Shown here piece after piece: positions 15,079 to 23,088 of a stretch of 64,000 nucleotides of DNA; positions within the stretch are counted from its first letter, which is position 1, and every line of letters starts with the position of its first letter. The stretch comes from Amorphoplanes friuliensis DSM 7358. Its GTDB lineage: Bacteria > Actinomycetota > Actinomycetes > Mycobacteriales > Micromonosporaceae. The notes under the pieces are model-generated. The model made no database searches, was not told where the DNA came from, and was given only the letters and a program-made list of their open reading frames with translations. The position numbers were made by a program, and so were the translations under genes. Location of the stretch: positions 1,437,501 through 1,501,500 of the forward strand of contig NC_022657.1 of assembly GCF_000494755.1 (NCBI RefSeq). The letters run 5' to 3'.

Positions 15079-15097
15079 GTGTCCGTGTCCTCCTGGC

Positions 15098-16192
15098 TCA
15101 GTAGCCGGCCGGGTGATGGTAGGGCTGCACAGTCGGGAGATCCTTCACGGCCAGCGTGGCCTTGATGCCGGTGATCGAGCCGCCGATCAGCTTTAGCAGG
15201 TCTTCGGCGTTGCCGTAGAGGGAGGAGATTTCTTTGTACAGGTCGTAGGCCTGCCAGGTGTAGTAGGCGGCGACACCGTACCCGGCGATCGGTCCAACGA
15301 CGGTTTCGATGGTGGCGGTGCCCACTGCGGCTGCCGCGTTGATGATGATCAGGACGTCGAGGAGGTCGCTGATCAGCCCACTGACGACGTCGAACAGCTT
15401 CTTGACCGCTTCGGCGGCCTGCATGTAGAGCTCGTTGTACTGGCGGCAAGCGCTCTGCAGGTTGATGGCCGCAGCGCCGAGAGTGAGTTGGAATTCCTGT
15501 TCCGCCTCGGCGGCCTTGCCGCGCCACACCGTGGACACGTCGGTGGCGCCGGCGACGAGGTTGCGGCCGATGTCGTGCGCGGCGGCGCCGGCCAAGCCCA
15601 TGGCGTTGCCGCAATGCACGTAGGCCTTCCAGTCGCCGCTGAACTGCGACGCCCAGCCTTCGAAGGGGTCGTAGCTGAACAGCCAGATACTCACCTGGCG
15701 CAGCCACGCCGAAGGGCTGATCAGATCAGCCATGGGGTTGATCGACCACATCTCGATGCCGATCGCATACTCGGGGTTCTTCAGATGGCTCCCGGGCTGT
15801 GCGACGTCGGTGAACGCTGATCGGTAGCCCTGCAGATCCGGCCGGCCTTGCGTAAGGCTTCCCCGCACAGCGGCTGGATCCTTCGCTCCCGGATAGCCGG
15901 CATCCAGCCGTGCGGCCGCGGCCTGATCGGTGCGGGCGTAGTCGTGCTGGGCCGCGTTCACCTGCGTGCCGGCTCCCTGCGCCAGTTCTTTGAGCTGGGT
16001 CAGAGCCTCGGTGACTTCTCCATAGGCATGCTTGTGCGGTGAGATCAGCCGCATGATCAGGCCCACGTCGGTGAAACCCAGGTCGCAATGCTTCCTCGTG
16101 TACTCCAGGGTGTCGGAAGCGTCGCCGCTCGCGCGTACGAGCTGGTTGTACACGCTATTGAGCCCGGCAGCGTCAACGTAGAACTCGGTCAT
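15098..16192 (-). CDS. WXG100-like large protein, putative type VII-associated
   Basis: 364 aa. The N-terminal ~95 residues have the helical hairpin pattern of WXG100/ESX proteins (ALTQLKELAQGAGTQVNAAQ). A second helical segment at ~215-270 carries a W-x-G motif (TVWRGKAAEAEQEF). The C-terminal part is hydrophobic (IIINAAAAVGTATIETVVG) and then amphipathic, without a recognisable toxin fold. The overall shape is that of actinobacterial ESX-secreted or surface WXG-repeat proteins. The start MTEF (16192) fits the family; the frame is open to 16297. Three-gene operon with the 101- and 94-aa proteins. No ESX secretion machinery is in the window. Confidence 0.7.
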   Translation of the reverse strand: MTEFYVDAAGLNSVYNQLVRASGDASDTLEYTRKHCDLGFTDVGLIMRLISPHKHAYGEVTEALTQLKELAQGAGTQVNAAQHDYARTDQAAAARLDAGYPGAKDPAAVRGSLTQGRPDLQGYRSAFTDVAQPGSHLKNPEYAIGIEMWSINPMADLISPSAWLRQVSIWLFSYDPFEGWASQFSGDWKAYVHCGNAMGLAGAAAHDIGRNLVAGATDVSTVWRGKAAEAEQEFQLTLGAAAINLQSACRQYNELYMQAAEAVKKLFDVVSGLISDLLDVLIIINAAAAVGTATIETVVGPIAGYGVAAYYTWQAYDLYKEISSLYGNAEDLLKLIGGSITGIKATLAVKDLPTVQPYHHPAGY

Positions 16193-16652
16193 GACCCCCC
16201 GCAAGATCGACGCAATGTTGAGCCATAGACAAGACGCCTCAGCCTGACACATCCCCGCTCCGGGGCGTCGGCTCCCTCCGCGTCGGCTAAACGACATGGG
16301 TGCTCACAGAGGCAACTAAGGGATCGCTGACTGATGGGGCACCCCGTGACCCCCGAGACAGCGTGTGGCGGCGACTCGTACAGCAAACACGCGGCAAGCG
16401 GGGTGTCGCGGAGCGCCTATGCGCAGGTGGGGCGCAGTTCATTCCGGTCTGAAAACCAGTGTGGCCTGGCGCCCAGCCGGTGGGTTCGATTCAAGTGGCT
16501 CTAACGCCCGCCTTGGTCAGGCTTTGACCAGGTCTACTCGGCCGCGTCCCTCCGGGGTGGAGGCCTGAGGCTGGATCCCGTTGCGGTCCAGTGATCAGCG
16601 TAAATGTGACTCTTAGTAGACAAGGCATTGACATATCGTTATCTTGGCGACC
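16193..16652. other. Intergenic region with a tRNA-like relic
   Basis: About 460 bp without a supported gene. It contains a degenerate tRNA-like stretch at 16438-16505. A TTGACA at 16628-16633 lies too close to the following gene to find a matching -10 box. Nothing else noted. Confidence 0.5.
16438..16505 (+). other. Degenerate tRNA-like sequence (selC-like)
   Basis: GGTCTGAAAACC resembles an anticodon arm, and GGTGGGTTCGATTCAAGTGG resembles a T-arm followed by acceptor sequence, with a long variable-arm-like segment between. The arrangement recalls tRNA-Sec (selC) or a class II tRNA, but the stems do not pair properly, so it is a relic at best. Confidence 0.3.
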
Positions 16653-17051
16653 ATGAGTCGGTGGCTGATTGGCGTCCTCGTGATTGTCGGACTGGCATTG
16701 GGAGGCTGTGCCCAAACGGCGGCGGAGCAATACCAGGAGAGAGAAAAGTTTCTCGACACGGTGACCAACGATGGCATCACCTACCGGGGACAACTCCAAA
16801 AGCAGGGGTCTCAGATCTCGGAGCAAGGGTGTCTATTGGGCTACGACCTGCGTGACTACGGCGAAGGAGAGATTCCGTCCGCGCCGGATGACTCGGGTTT
16901 AAGCAGCGAGAAGCGGAAAACCTGGCTTGGCCAGGTCAAGGAGTCTTACGTGAAAGGTTGTCTCACTGGCTTACCGCGACCGAAGCCGGAGCCTTCGGGC
17001 GTGAAGGCTGTAACGCCCGTACCGCACGGTTCGGTCTCTTCCGGGCGTTGA
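16653..17051 (+). CDS. Small lipoprotein
   Basis: 132 aa. Residues 1-20 are a lipoprotein signal (SRWLIGVLVIVGLALGGC) with lipobox LGGC, so the mature protein should be anchored outside the membrane. The mature part is hydrophilic with two further cysteines (near 60 and 101) that may form a disulfide. It is the last gene before the element's right end and transcribed opposite to the WXG operon. Entry exclusion or immunity is possible but speculative. No family recognised. Confidence 0.65.
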   Translation: MSRWLIGVLVIVGLALGGCAQTAAEQYQEREKFLDTVTNDGITYRGQLQKQGSQISEQGCLLGYDLRDYGEGEIPSAPDDSGLSSEKRKTWLGQVKESYVKGCLTGLPRPKPEPSGVKAVTPVPHGSVSSGR

Positions 17052-17246
17052 CGGACGGGCTGGTTGCCAGCCCTCTCGAAGTCTTGATTGCAAGCTTGAG
17101 CGCGGTCCCGTTGGGAGCGCAGCGGGAGCGAGCCGTGAGCGGAAGAGCACCGCGAGATGCGGTCAGACCCCGTCAGGCTGGGGTGCCGATATGGGCTGAG
17201 CTGCGAACATCCTCGTTCTGTACGTTCGCTCGCCGTGGTTGACCTT

Positions 17247-17293
17247 GGTTGTGGTCCCGGGGGTCGCGGGTTCAAGTCCCGTCGGTCACCCCA
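17247..17293 (+). other. Element attachment site: displaced 3' end of tRNA-His
   Basis: The sequence reads as the 3' half of tRNA-His: anticodon loop TTGTGGT (17249-17255, anticodon GTG at 17251-17253), T-arm GCGGG-TTCAAGT-CCCGT, acceptor CGGTCAC, discriminator C (typical of tRNA-His) and CCA at 17291-17293. No D-arm or 5' acceptor strand precedes it. This is what integration into a tRNA 3' end leaves at one boundary: the intact tRNA-His should be at the other end, left of the window. Sequence left of about 17247 is element, right of 17293 is chromosome. Confidence 0.8.
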
Positions 17294-17306
17294 TGCAGTG
17301 GTAACA

Positions 17307-17340
17307 AAAAGGTCCGGTCGCCGCGGCGACCGGACCTTTT
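17307..17340. terminator. Bidirectional rho-independent terminator
   Basis: A perfect 34-bp palindrome: AAAAGGTCCGGTCGCCG followed by its reverse complement ending in TTTT. It serves the tRNA-His locus reading right and the MHYT gene reading left. Confidence 0.85.
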
Positions 17341-17351
17341 CTGCTGTCGGG

Positions 17352-18293
17352 CTACTTCTTGGCGCGGTCCCGGAACGTCCAGGCGGCGCTGGTCGAGGGC
17401 ATCCGCTGACCGTTGGCGCGCTGGCCGGGGATCGGCTGGGACGGCGGCTGCTGCGGCGGGGTCTGGGTGCGCTGTGACGGCTGCCAGCCCGCGGCGGGTG
17501 CGGCCGGCGGTGTGGCCTGCGCGGCGGTCCGGCGGGATTCCAGGTAGGCCGCGGCGGCCCGGTCCTCCTCGGTCGGGGCGGCCATCAGGGCGTAGACGAG
17601 GCCCAGGACGCCGAAGATGACCGCGAGGCCGATGGGGATGAGCAGCGTGCCGGCGCTCGCGCCCGAGAGGGTGCCGGCCGTCGGGGCCTGGTGCACGGAC
17701 ATGGCGGACATGCCGGTGAAGTGCATGCCGTTGACCGCGACCCCCATGACCAGGGCCGACACGACGATGGCCAGCGGCCGCTGGACGGTCATGGCGAGCC
17801 ACAGGGCGACCGTGGCCGCCACCACGGCGATGACGACGGCGGCGACGACGCGGCTGGTCATGTAGTCGATGGTGCCGTCGAGCTGCATGGCGTACATGCC
17901 GGTGAAGTGCATGGCGGCGACGCCGAGGCCGGCGAAGAGGCCGCCGATGACAAAGCGGACGCCGAGGGCTTTGGTGCCGCGGGCGACGATGAACAGGCCG
18001 ATGGCGACGGCGACGATCGCGATGACCGCGCTGAGGGCGGTGATGCCGACGTCGTAGCGGATCGGGAGGCCGACCACGCTGAAGCCGAGCATCGCGACGA
18101 AGTGCATCGTCCAGATGCCGGTGCCACCGATCGCCACCGCGGCGAGGGCGAGCCACCAGGTGCGCCAGCCGGCGCTGGGTGCGGACCGCAGGCGTGACGC
18201 GCAGACCAGCCCGAGCAGTGACCCGAGGACGGACAGCACGTAACTCACGGTCGGAGTGATCCAGCCGTGTTCGAAGTGATGGATCTGCGCCAT
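17352..18293 (-). CDS. MHYT-domain integral membrane sensor
   Basis: 313 aa. Seven predicted transmembrane helices with three MHYT-type motifs (MHFVAM, MHFTGM, MHFTGM), spaced as in the MHYT sensor domain proposed to bind copper and sense small gases. The C-terminal ~70 residues are proline/glutamine-rich and cytosolic, with no output domain (GGDEF or HisK), as is usual for actinobacterial stand-alone MHYT proteins. ATG 18293 is preferred because GGAG lies 9-10 nt upstream; a TTG at 18302 would overlap that site. It is the first chromosomal gene next to the element. Confidence 0.85.
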   Translation of the reverse strand: MAQIHHFEHGWITPTVSYVLSVLGSLLGLVCASRLRSAPSAGWRTWWLALAAVAIGGTGIWTMHFVAMLGFSVVGLPIRYDVGITALSAVIAIVAVAIGLFIVARGTKALGVRFVIGGLFAGLGVAAMHFTGMYAMQLDGTIDYMTSRVVAAVVIAVVAATVALWLAMTVQRPLAIVVSALVMGVAVNGMHFTGMSAMSVHQAPTAGTLSGASAGTLLIPIGLAVIFGVLGLVYALMAAPTEEDRAAAAYLESRRTAAQATPPAAPAAGWQPSQRTQTPPQQPPSQPIPGQRANGQRMPSTSAAWTFRDRAKK

Positions 18294-18381
18294 CCCGGTC
18301 AACTCCCTCGATGATCGGCGTACTGATGCATCCTGCCTGCCAGTGGGGGATTCGGCAGAACAATGTGAGGGAGGATTCCTG

Positions 18382-21300
18382 TTATTGCGACGTTGGGTGG
18401 GTGCGTCGATGGCTGTTCGGCGGGCCCGGCTGGCCGGAGAGATGGTCGTCGACGGGCCCCAAGGTCACGGCACCGGTTCCGGCGCCGGCCAGCTCTCCGG
18501 CGGCCGGGCTGAGCTGCTCGCGGAGCTCGGCCAGGATGATCTTGTCGTCCAGGTGCTCGGCCGCGCGGGCCAGGAGGCAGAGCCGTGCTTCCCGGAGCAG
18601 ATCGTGGGGTGACTCCGGGGCCTGCCGCAGAGCTTCGGCCGCCTCCACGGGACGACCCCGCGAGATCAAGATCAACGGCCGGACCCAGGGCTCGTACGGG
18701 CCGAAGTCGCCATCCGCCCAGCCGTCCGCCGCCACCGACAGCAGTGCGAGCGCGAGCAGCCCGTCGGCCATGCCGGGCATGTCCTCGGCGGCGAGACGTC
18801 CGTCCGCCTCGCGGTAGGCCCGGGCGGCGCCGGGATCACCCGTGACGGCCAGGCGCAGAGCGGCGTACCAGGTGGTGAGCACACCGACGACGGGCAGGTC
18901 GTAGCGGTCGGCCAGCTGATCCGCGGCCGCGGCGTGGGCGTCGGCGGCAGCCAGGTCACCCAGCGCGCTGTGCGCCTGCATCAGGATCAGCCGGCCCAGC
19001 ACCTCGAACGTGGCGAGATCGTGCTTCGCGGCCACCTCGGCCAGTTCGGCGCCGATCGCGGCCCGCTCGCGCGCCAGCCCGGTACGCCGGAACGTGTGCA
19101 TGAACCGCGCGTTGAGCGCAAACGCCAGCAGGACCGGGTCGCCGTCCTCGCGGGCCAGCGCCTCGGCCTCGCGGGCGGCCCGGTCACCCCGGCCGGTACG
19201 GTCACCGCGCAGCTCGAGCGCGAGGGTGCTGAGCAGGCGGCTGCGCTGAGCGCCCCGCACCGCGGGCAGCGCGTGTTCGGCGGCGGCGACGATGCGCGCG
19301 GACAGGACTTCGTCGTCGTTGCGGGTCCAGGTGGCCGGGACGACAAAGGCGGCCAGGACCTCCGCGGTCAGCTCCGGATCGTCCAGCTGCTCGGCGGTGG
19401 TGATCGCCTCGTCCCGCAGCTGCCGGGCCTCGTGGAGGTGCCCGGTGACCGCCAGCGCCCGGCCGAGACCCATGACCGCGGCCAGTCGTTGCCGTCCGGC
19501 GGCGGCGGAGTCGAGTGCCTGGCGCCAGAGCCGTGCCGCGTCGTGCGGTCGTGATCCGCGTTCGGCCAGCTCGGCGGCGGCCCGCGCATATCTGGCGGCC
19601 TGCGGAGCGGTGGACCCGCCCGCGAGACCGAAGTGATGGGCCAGCGCGGCGACGTCGTCCGGTCGCAGCCGTTCGAGAGCCGACGCCGCCCGGGCGTGCC
19701 AGTGTGCACGGCGCAGCGCGGACAGATCGTCGTAGAGCGTGTCGCGTACCAGGAGGTGGGTGAAGCGGGGCTGACCGCCCGGGCCGTCCTCCGTCAGGAA
19801 GCCTGCCCGCAGGGCGGCGTCGAGGGCGTCGAGCAGCGGCGTCCCCGGCCCGGCCAGCGCGGCCAGCACCTCCGGGTCGATGTCCTGGCCGAGCACCGCG
19901 GCCTGCTGCAGCACGGTCTGGGCCGGGTCCGGCAGCCGGGCCAGCCGGTGCCGGATGACGTCGCGCACACCGGCCGGGACCTGCTGCAACGCGTCGCCGT
20001 CGCCCTCGTGGAGCCGGGCCAGTTCACGGACAAAAAACGGATTTCCGCCGCTGCGGCGATGGATCAGCCGCGCGGTCGGTGCATCGATCTCCCGGCCCGA
20101 CACGGTACGCGCAAGAGCCCCCGTAGCAGCCTCGTCGAGCCCGCCCAGCTGGATCCGCACGGGCTCGGCACGCGCGAACCGCGCCAGCGCCGCCGTCAGC
20201 GCAGGGCTGATTTCGGTCGCCCGGAAGGTGCCGAGGACCAGCAGCGGCCACGGCTCGGCGGTCAGCGCGGCGAGCAGGTCGAGGGTGGCCTCGTCGGCGC
20301 GGTGCAGGTCGTCGGCGACCAGCAGCACCGGTCCACCGGCCGCGAGCGCGGTCACCCGGGCGACGGCGGCCTGCCGCAGCCGGAAGCGGGCCGTGGCCGG
20401 ATCACCACCCGGCTGGTCGGCCGACGGCCAGGGCCAGGCGACCGGCGCTCCGTCGTACTCGGGGGCGTGACCCCACACCACGGTCCAGCCCAGGCGGTGC
20501 TGCAGAGCCTCGGCCAGCGTCGTCTTGCCCGCACCCGCGTCACCGGAGACAAGTGCGAGTTGGGGCCGTCCGTCCGAGACGACCTGGCCGGCCGCCTGCA
20601 GCAGCCGGTCGAGCTCGTCGTCGCGCCCGATCAGCGGCGGAGGCTCGGGCCGGGGCGCCGCCGGTGGGTTCAGGTGGGCGGCCTGGCCGAGGATGTCGGT
20701 CTCCAGCTGCCGCAGCCGCGGCCCGGGATCCACCCCGAGCTCGTCGACGAGGGTGTCGCGGACCCGGCGCAGCGCGGCCAGCGCGTCGGCCTGCCGGCCC
20801 GCCCGGTAGAGCGCGGTGATCAGCAGGTGCCAGGCGTCCTCGCGCAGCGGGTGCGACTCGGCGTGCGCCTGCAGACCGGAGACGGCGTCGGCGGCGCGGC
20901 CGAGGCCGAGCAGCGCCTCGGCCCGGCGTTCCACGGCGAGTATCCGCAGCTCGTCGAGCCGGTCGATCTCCGCGCGGGCCCAGTGCCGATCGGCCCATTC
21001 CGCGTACGCGGGTCCGCGCCACCGGGCAAGCGCCTCGTCCAGCCCGGCCAGCGCCGCCTTGGCCTGGCCGGTGGCGAGCAGATCCGCGGACTCGTCGACG
21101 GCTGTTTCGAAGCGCCACGCGTCCACGTCCTCGGCCTGCAATGCGTACCCGGGTGCCGCGGTGATCAGCACCCGGGCGGGCTGCCGCGGCGGCCGGTCGG
21201 GTTCCAGGGCGCGGCGCAGGTCGGCGACGAAGGTGCGGATGGCACCGACCGCACCCGGCGGCGGCTCTTCCCACAGGTCGTCGATCAGCGTGTCGACCGG

Positions 21301-21423
21301 CACGACCCGGCCGCGGGCGATCAGCAGACGGGCCAGCACCGCACGGTGCCGCGGCCCCTTGAGCGCGACGGGCCCGAGCGCGGTCTCCGCGCGCACGGGT
21401 CCGAGAACGCCGAAGGCGACCAT
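18382..21423 (-). CDS. SARP-type regulator with AAA ATPase and TPR-like region
   Basis: 1013 aa. Residues 1-100 form an OmpR-like winged helix starting MVAFGVLGPVRAETALGPV. Residues ~100-250 are the bacterial transcriptional activation domain. An ATPase follows, with Walker A SGDAGAGKTT near 300 and VLLVADDLHRADEA as Walker B. The rest is a long helical repeat region. This is the large SARP/AfsR-like architecture that activates secondary metabolism or stress genes. It lies 9 bp after the alpha/beta hydrolase gene, in one leftward group with it and the patatin gene. Target genes are not evident. Confidence 0.88.
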   Translation of the reverse strand: MVAFGVLGPVRAETALGPVALKGPRHRAVLARLLIARGRVVPVDTLIDDLWEEPPPGAVGAIRTFVADLRRALEPDRPPRQPARVLITAAPGYALQAEDVDAWRFETAVDESADLLATGQAKAALAGLDEALARWRGPAYAEWADRHWARAEIDRLDELRILAVERRAEALLGLGRAADAVSGLQAHAESHPLREDAWHLLITALYRAGRQADALAALRRVRDTLVDELGVDPGPRLRQLETDILGQAAHLNPPAAPRPEPPPLIGRDDELDRLLQAAGQVVSDGRPQLALVSGDAGAGKTTLAEALQHRLGWTVVWGHAPEYDGAPVAWPWPSADQPGGDPATARFRLRQAAVARVTALAAGGPVLLVADDLHRADEATLDLLAALTAEPWPLLVLGTFRATEISPALTAALARFARAEPVRIQLGGLDEAATGALARTVSGREIDAPTARLIHRRSGGNPFFVRELARLHEGDGDALQQVPAGVRDVIRHRLARLPDPAQTVLQQAAVLGQDIDPEVLAALAGPGTPLLDALDAALRAGFLTEDGPGGQPRFTHLLVRDTLYDDLSALRRAHWHARAASALERLRPDDVAALAHHFGLAGGSTAPQAARYARAAAELAERGSRPHDAARLWRQALDSAAAGRQRLAAVMGLGRALAVTGHLHEARQLRDEAITTAEQLDDPELTAEVLAAFVVPATWTRNDDEVLSARIVAAAEHALPAVRGAQRSRLLSTLALELRGDRTGRGDRAAREAEALAREDGDPVLLAFALNARFMHTFRRTGLARERAAIGAELAEVAAKHDLATFEVLGRLILMQAHSALGDLAAADAHAAAADQLADRYDLPVVGVLTTWYAALRLAVTGDPGAARAYREADGRLAAEDMPGMADGLLALALLSVAADGWADGDFGPYEPWVRPLILISRGRPVEAAEALRQAPESPHDLLREARLCLLARAAEHLDDKIILAELREQLSPAAGELAGAGTGAVTLGPVDDHLSGQPGPPNSHRRTHPTSQ

Positions 21424-21432
21424 GGCACCAAC

Positions 21433-22188
21433 TTAGGGCCTGTCCCTCAGGAAGGAGAGCAGCAGCGGGTTGACCAGGTCGGGACGTTCCAGGCTGGGCA
21501 GGTGACCGGCCCAGTCCAGCTCGACGTGCTGCGAGCCGGGCAGCAGCCCGGCCAGCTCGGCCGCGGTCTGCCGGAAGTCGGGCAGGTCGTGGGCACCGGA
21601 CACGAGCAGCGTGGGTGCGGTGATGGCTTTCAGCTCGGTCTCGTGCCCGATCGACGGCGGCACGTCCACCGCTGCCAACTGCACCTCGAACGCGTGCCGC
21701 TGCATCACGCGTACCCGGTCGCGGGTTGCCTCGTCCGCGGCCGGGCCCACCCAGGTCTCCACGTTGAGCTCCACCGCCGCGGCCACGTCGCCTGCCTCGA
21801 GCAGCTCGTCCTCGCGGGCGCCGAAGGCCCGCAGCTCCGGTCCCCGCTCGTGACCGCCCCAGGCCGTGCACAGCAGGATCAGCGAGGTGACGCGGGCCGG
21901 CCACCGCGACGCGAACTCCAGACCGACCTGCCCGCCGCCGGAGGCGGCGATCACCGCGGTGGCCCCGACGTCGAGCCGGTCCAGCAGTTCGCTGACGTCG
22001 TCGGCCTCGTTCTGGGATTCCGTCGGCATGGGTGTCTCCCCGAACCCCGGGAAATCGCAGCGGATGACCTGACAACCGGCGCCGGCGAGCACCGGCACCT
22101 GGGGATCCCACATCCGGCGGTCGCAGACGGTCGAATGCAGCAGGAGTACGGGCGTGCCGTCTCCGGTCACGTCATGGGAAAGCATCAT
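21433..22188 (-). CDS. Alpha/beta hydrolase
   Basis: 251 aa. The fold shows HST at the oxyanion strand, nucleophile elbow AASGGG (Ser in A-x-S-x-G form), the acid in SGAHDLPD and the histidine in AGHLPSLERP, so the Ser-Asp-His triad is complete. Esterase, lactonase or haloperoxidase-like members share this pattern; the substrate cannot be told. The start is set at the double ATG (22188); an in-frame GTG about eleven codons upstream is possible. It lies between the patatin and SARP genes. Confidence 0.8.
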   Translation of the reverse strand: MMLSHDVTGDGTPVLLLHSTVCDRRMWDPQVPVLAGAGCQVIRCDFPGFGETPMPTESQNEADDVSELLDRLDVGATAVIAASGGGQVGLEFASRWPARVTSLILLCTAWGGHERGPELRAFGAREDELLEAGDVAAAVELNVETWVGPAADEATRDRVRVMQRHAFEVQLAAVDVPPSIGHETELKAITAPTLLVSGAHDLPDFRQTAAELAGLLPGSQHVELDWAGHLPSLERPDLVNPLLLSFLRDRP

Positions 22189-22228
22189 CGCGTCACCGTA
22201 GGGACTCGCGAACCGCGGCACAGCCCAA

Positions 22229-23059
22229 TTAGCTCGCCCAGACCCCGCGAACCTGATCCACGACACGTGCCGCCTGCTCGAAGCCGGCCCGGGCCGCCGG
22301 CACGCGGTAGGCCGGGTTCATCGGGTTGGCGCCCATGGTGGCCTGGGCCGTCCGGTCGGCGCTGATCACGACGTGCGGGACACCGAGGGTCGCGGCCTGG
22401 GCGTCCGGGCGGTCGCCACGGCGAAGGGCGGCGATCCGCGGTGACAGGACGACCAGGCGGTCGCAGCCCGCGGCGGCGTCGACGTTGGCCAGCGAGCGGA
22501 CGCCCCCGTCGACGTAGCGCCGGCCGTTGATGGTGACCGGCGCCCACACCGTCGGCACCGCGCAGCTCGCGGCGACCGCGTCCACCAGGGGCACCCCGCT
22601 GCCGGCGTCGAAGGTGACGAACTCGCCGGACTCCGCGTCGACCGCGGTCAGCCGCAGCGGCCGGGACGGCCAGTCGTGGACCGGCAGCCGCTGCTCGATG
22701 ATCGGCCGCCGTTCGGCCTCGGGGGGTGTGCTCGCCCGCAGCGCCGCGCGGCCGAGCCAGGCACGTCCGCGCTGGTGGTCGCCCCACCAGGCGCCGGTGA
22801 CCATGAACCGCAGGATCCCGCCGACGCCTAAACTGCCGGTCAGCTCCTCGGCGATCACCGCGGAGGTCTGGCCCGCGAAGAGTTCGGCGATCGGCACGCC
22901 CGTGCTGAGTTGCGCGGTGACGATCGCCCCGGCCGACGTGCCGACGAACATGTCCGCGGTGGACAGGTCGACGCCGAGCTCCGCGAGCCCGGCGATCAGG
23001 CCCGTCTCCCACGCCACCCCGGTTGATCCGCCACCGCCCAGAACCAGTGCTCTCTGCAT
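22229..23059 (-). CDS. Patatin-like phospholipase
   Basis: 276 aa. Oxyanion motif GGGGSTG (8-14), nucleophile GTSAG (near 40-44) and the DGG of the catalytic dyad (near 164) are all present, as in RssA/patatin lipid acyl hydrolases. There is no signal peptide, so it acts inside the cell. It heads the patatin-hydrolase-SARP group. The ATG is predicted to be at the transcript start. Confidence 0.87.
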   Translation of the reverse strand: MQRALVLGGGGSTGVAWETGLIAGLAELGVDLSTADMFVGTSAGAIVTAQLSTGVPIAELFAGQTSAVIAEELTGSLGVGGILRFMVTGAWWGDHQRGRAWLGRAALRASTPPEAERRPIIEQRLPVHDWPSRPLRLTAVDAESGEFVTFDAGSGVPLVDAVAASCAVPTVWAPVTINGRRYVDGGVRSLANVDAAAGCDRLVVLSPRIAALRRGDRPDAQAATLGVPHVVISADRTAQATMGANPMNPAYRVPAARAGFEQAARVVDQVRGVWAS

Positions 23060-23088
23060 GGCCCTATTTTACGTACGCTGTACCGGAA
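23059..23088 (-). promoter_or_regulatory. Likely promoter of the patatin gene, leaderless
   Basis: TAAAAT on the minus strand (23071-23066) ends 6 bp before the ATG at 23059, so the transcript probably starts at or next to the start codon. GTAC-GCT-GTAC at 23073-23083 lies just upstream and could be an operator. No good -35 box. Confidence 0.35.

Larger units (their letters stand above)
1..17293. mobile_element. Right-hand part of an integrated AICE-type conjugative element
   Basis: Seen: an FtsK-type TraB, SpdB-like (DUF2637) protein, two NUDIX-domain proteins, many tiny co-directional genes, and at the right edge a 3' tRNA-His remnant without its 5' half. This is the established content of actinomycete integrative and conjugative elements, which integrate into the 3' end of tRNA genes and move double-stranded DNA with a single TraB protein. 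No integrase, excisionase or replication initiator is in the window, so the element must continue left of position 1, where the intact tRNA-His is predicted. The stretch 8388-14250 is more AT-rich than the transfer operon and probably cargo. The left boundary is unknown. Confidence 0.8.

Noticed and set aside
16628..16633. TTGACA as a -35 box of the small lipoprotein
   Set aside because: A 17-bp spacer would put the -10 on the start codon and no matching hexamer is present.
19633..22365. Long + strand open frame opposite the SARP regulator, hydrolase and patatin
   Set aside because: Antisense shadow of GC-rich genes; no family pattern or ribosome site, and the opposite strand has intact domains.
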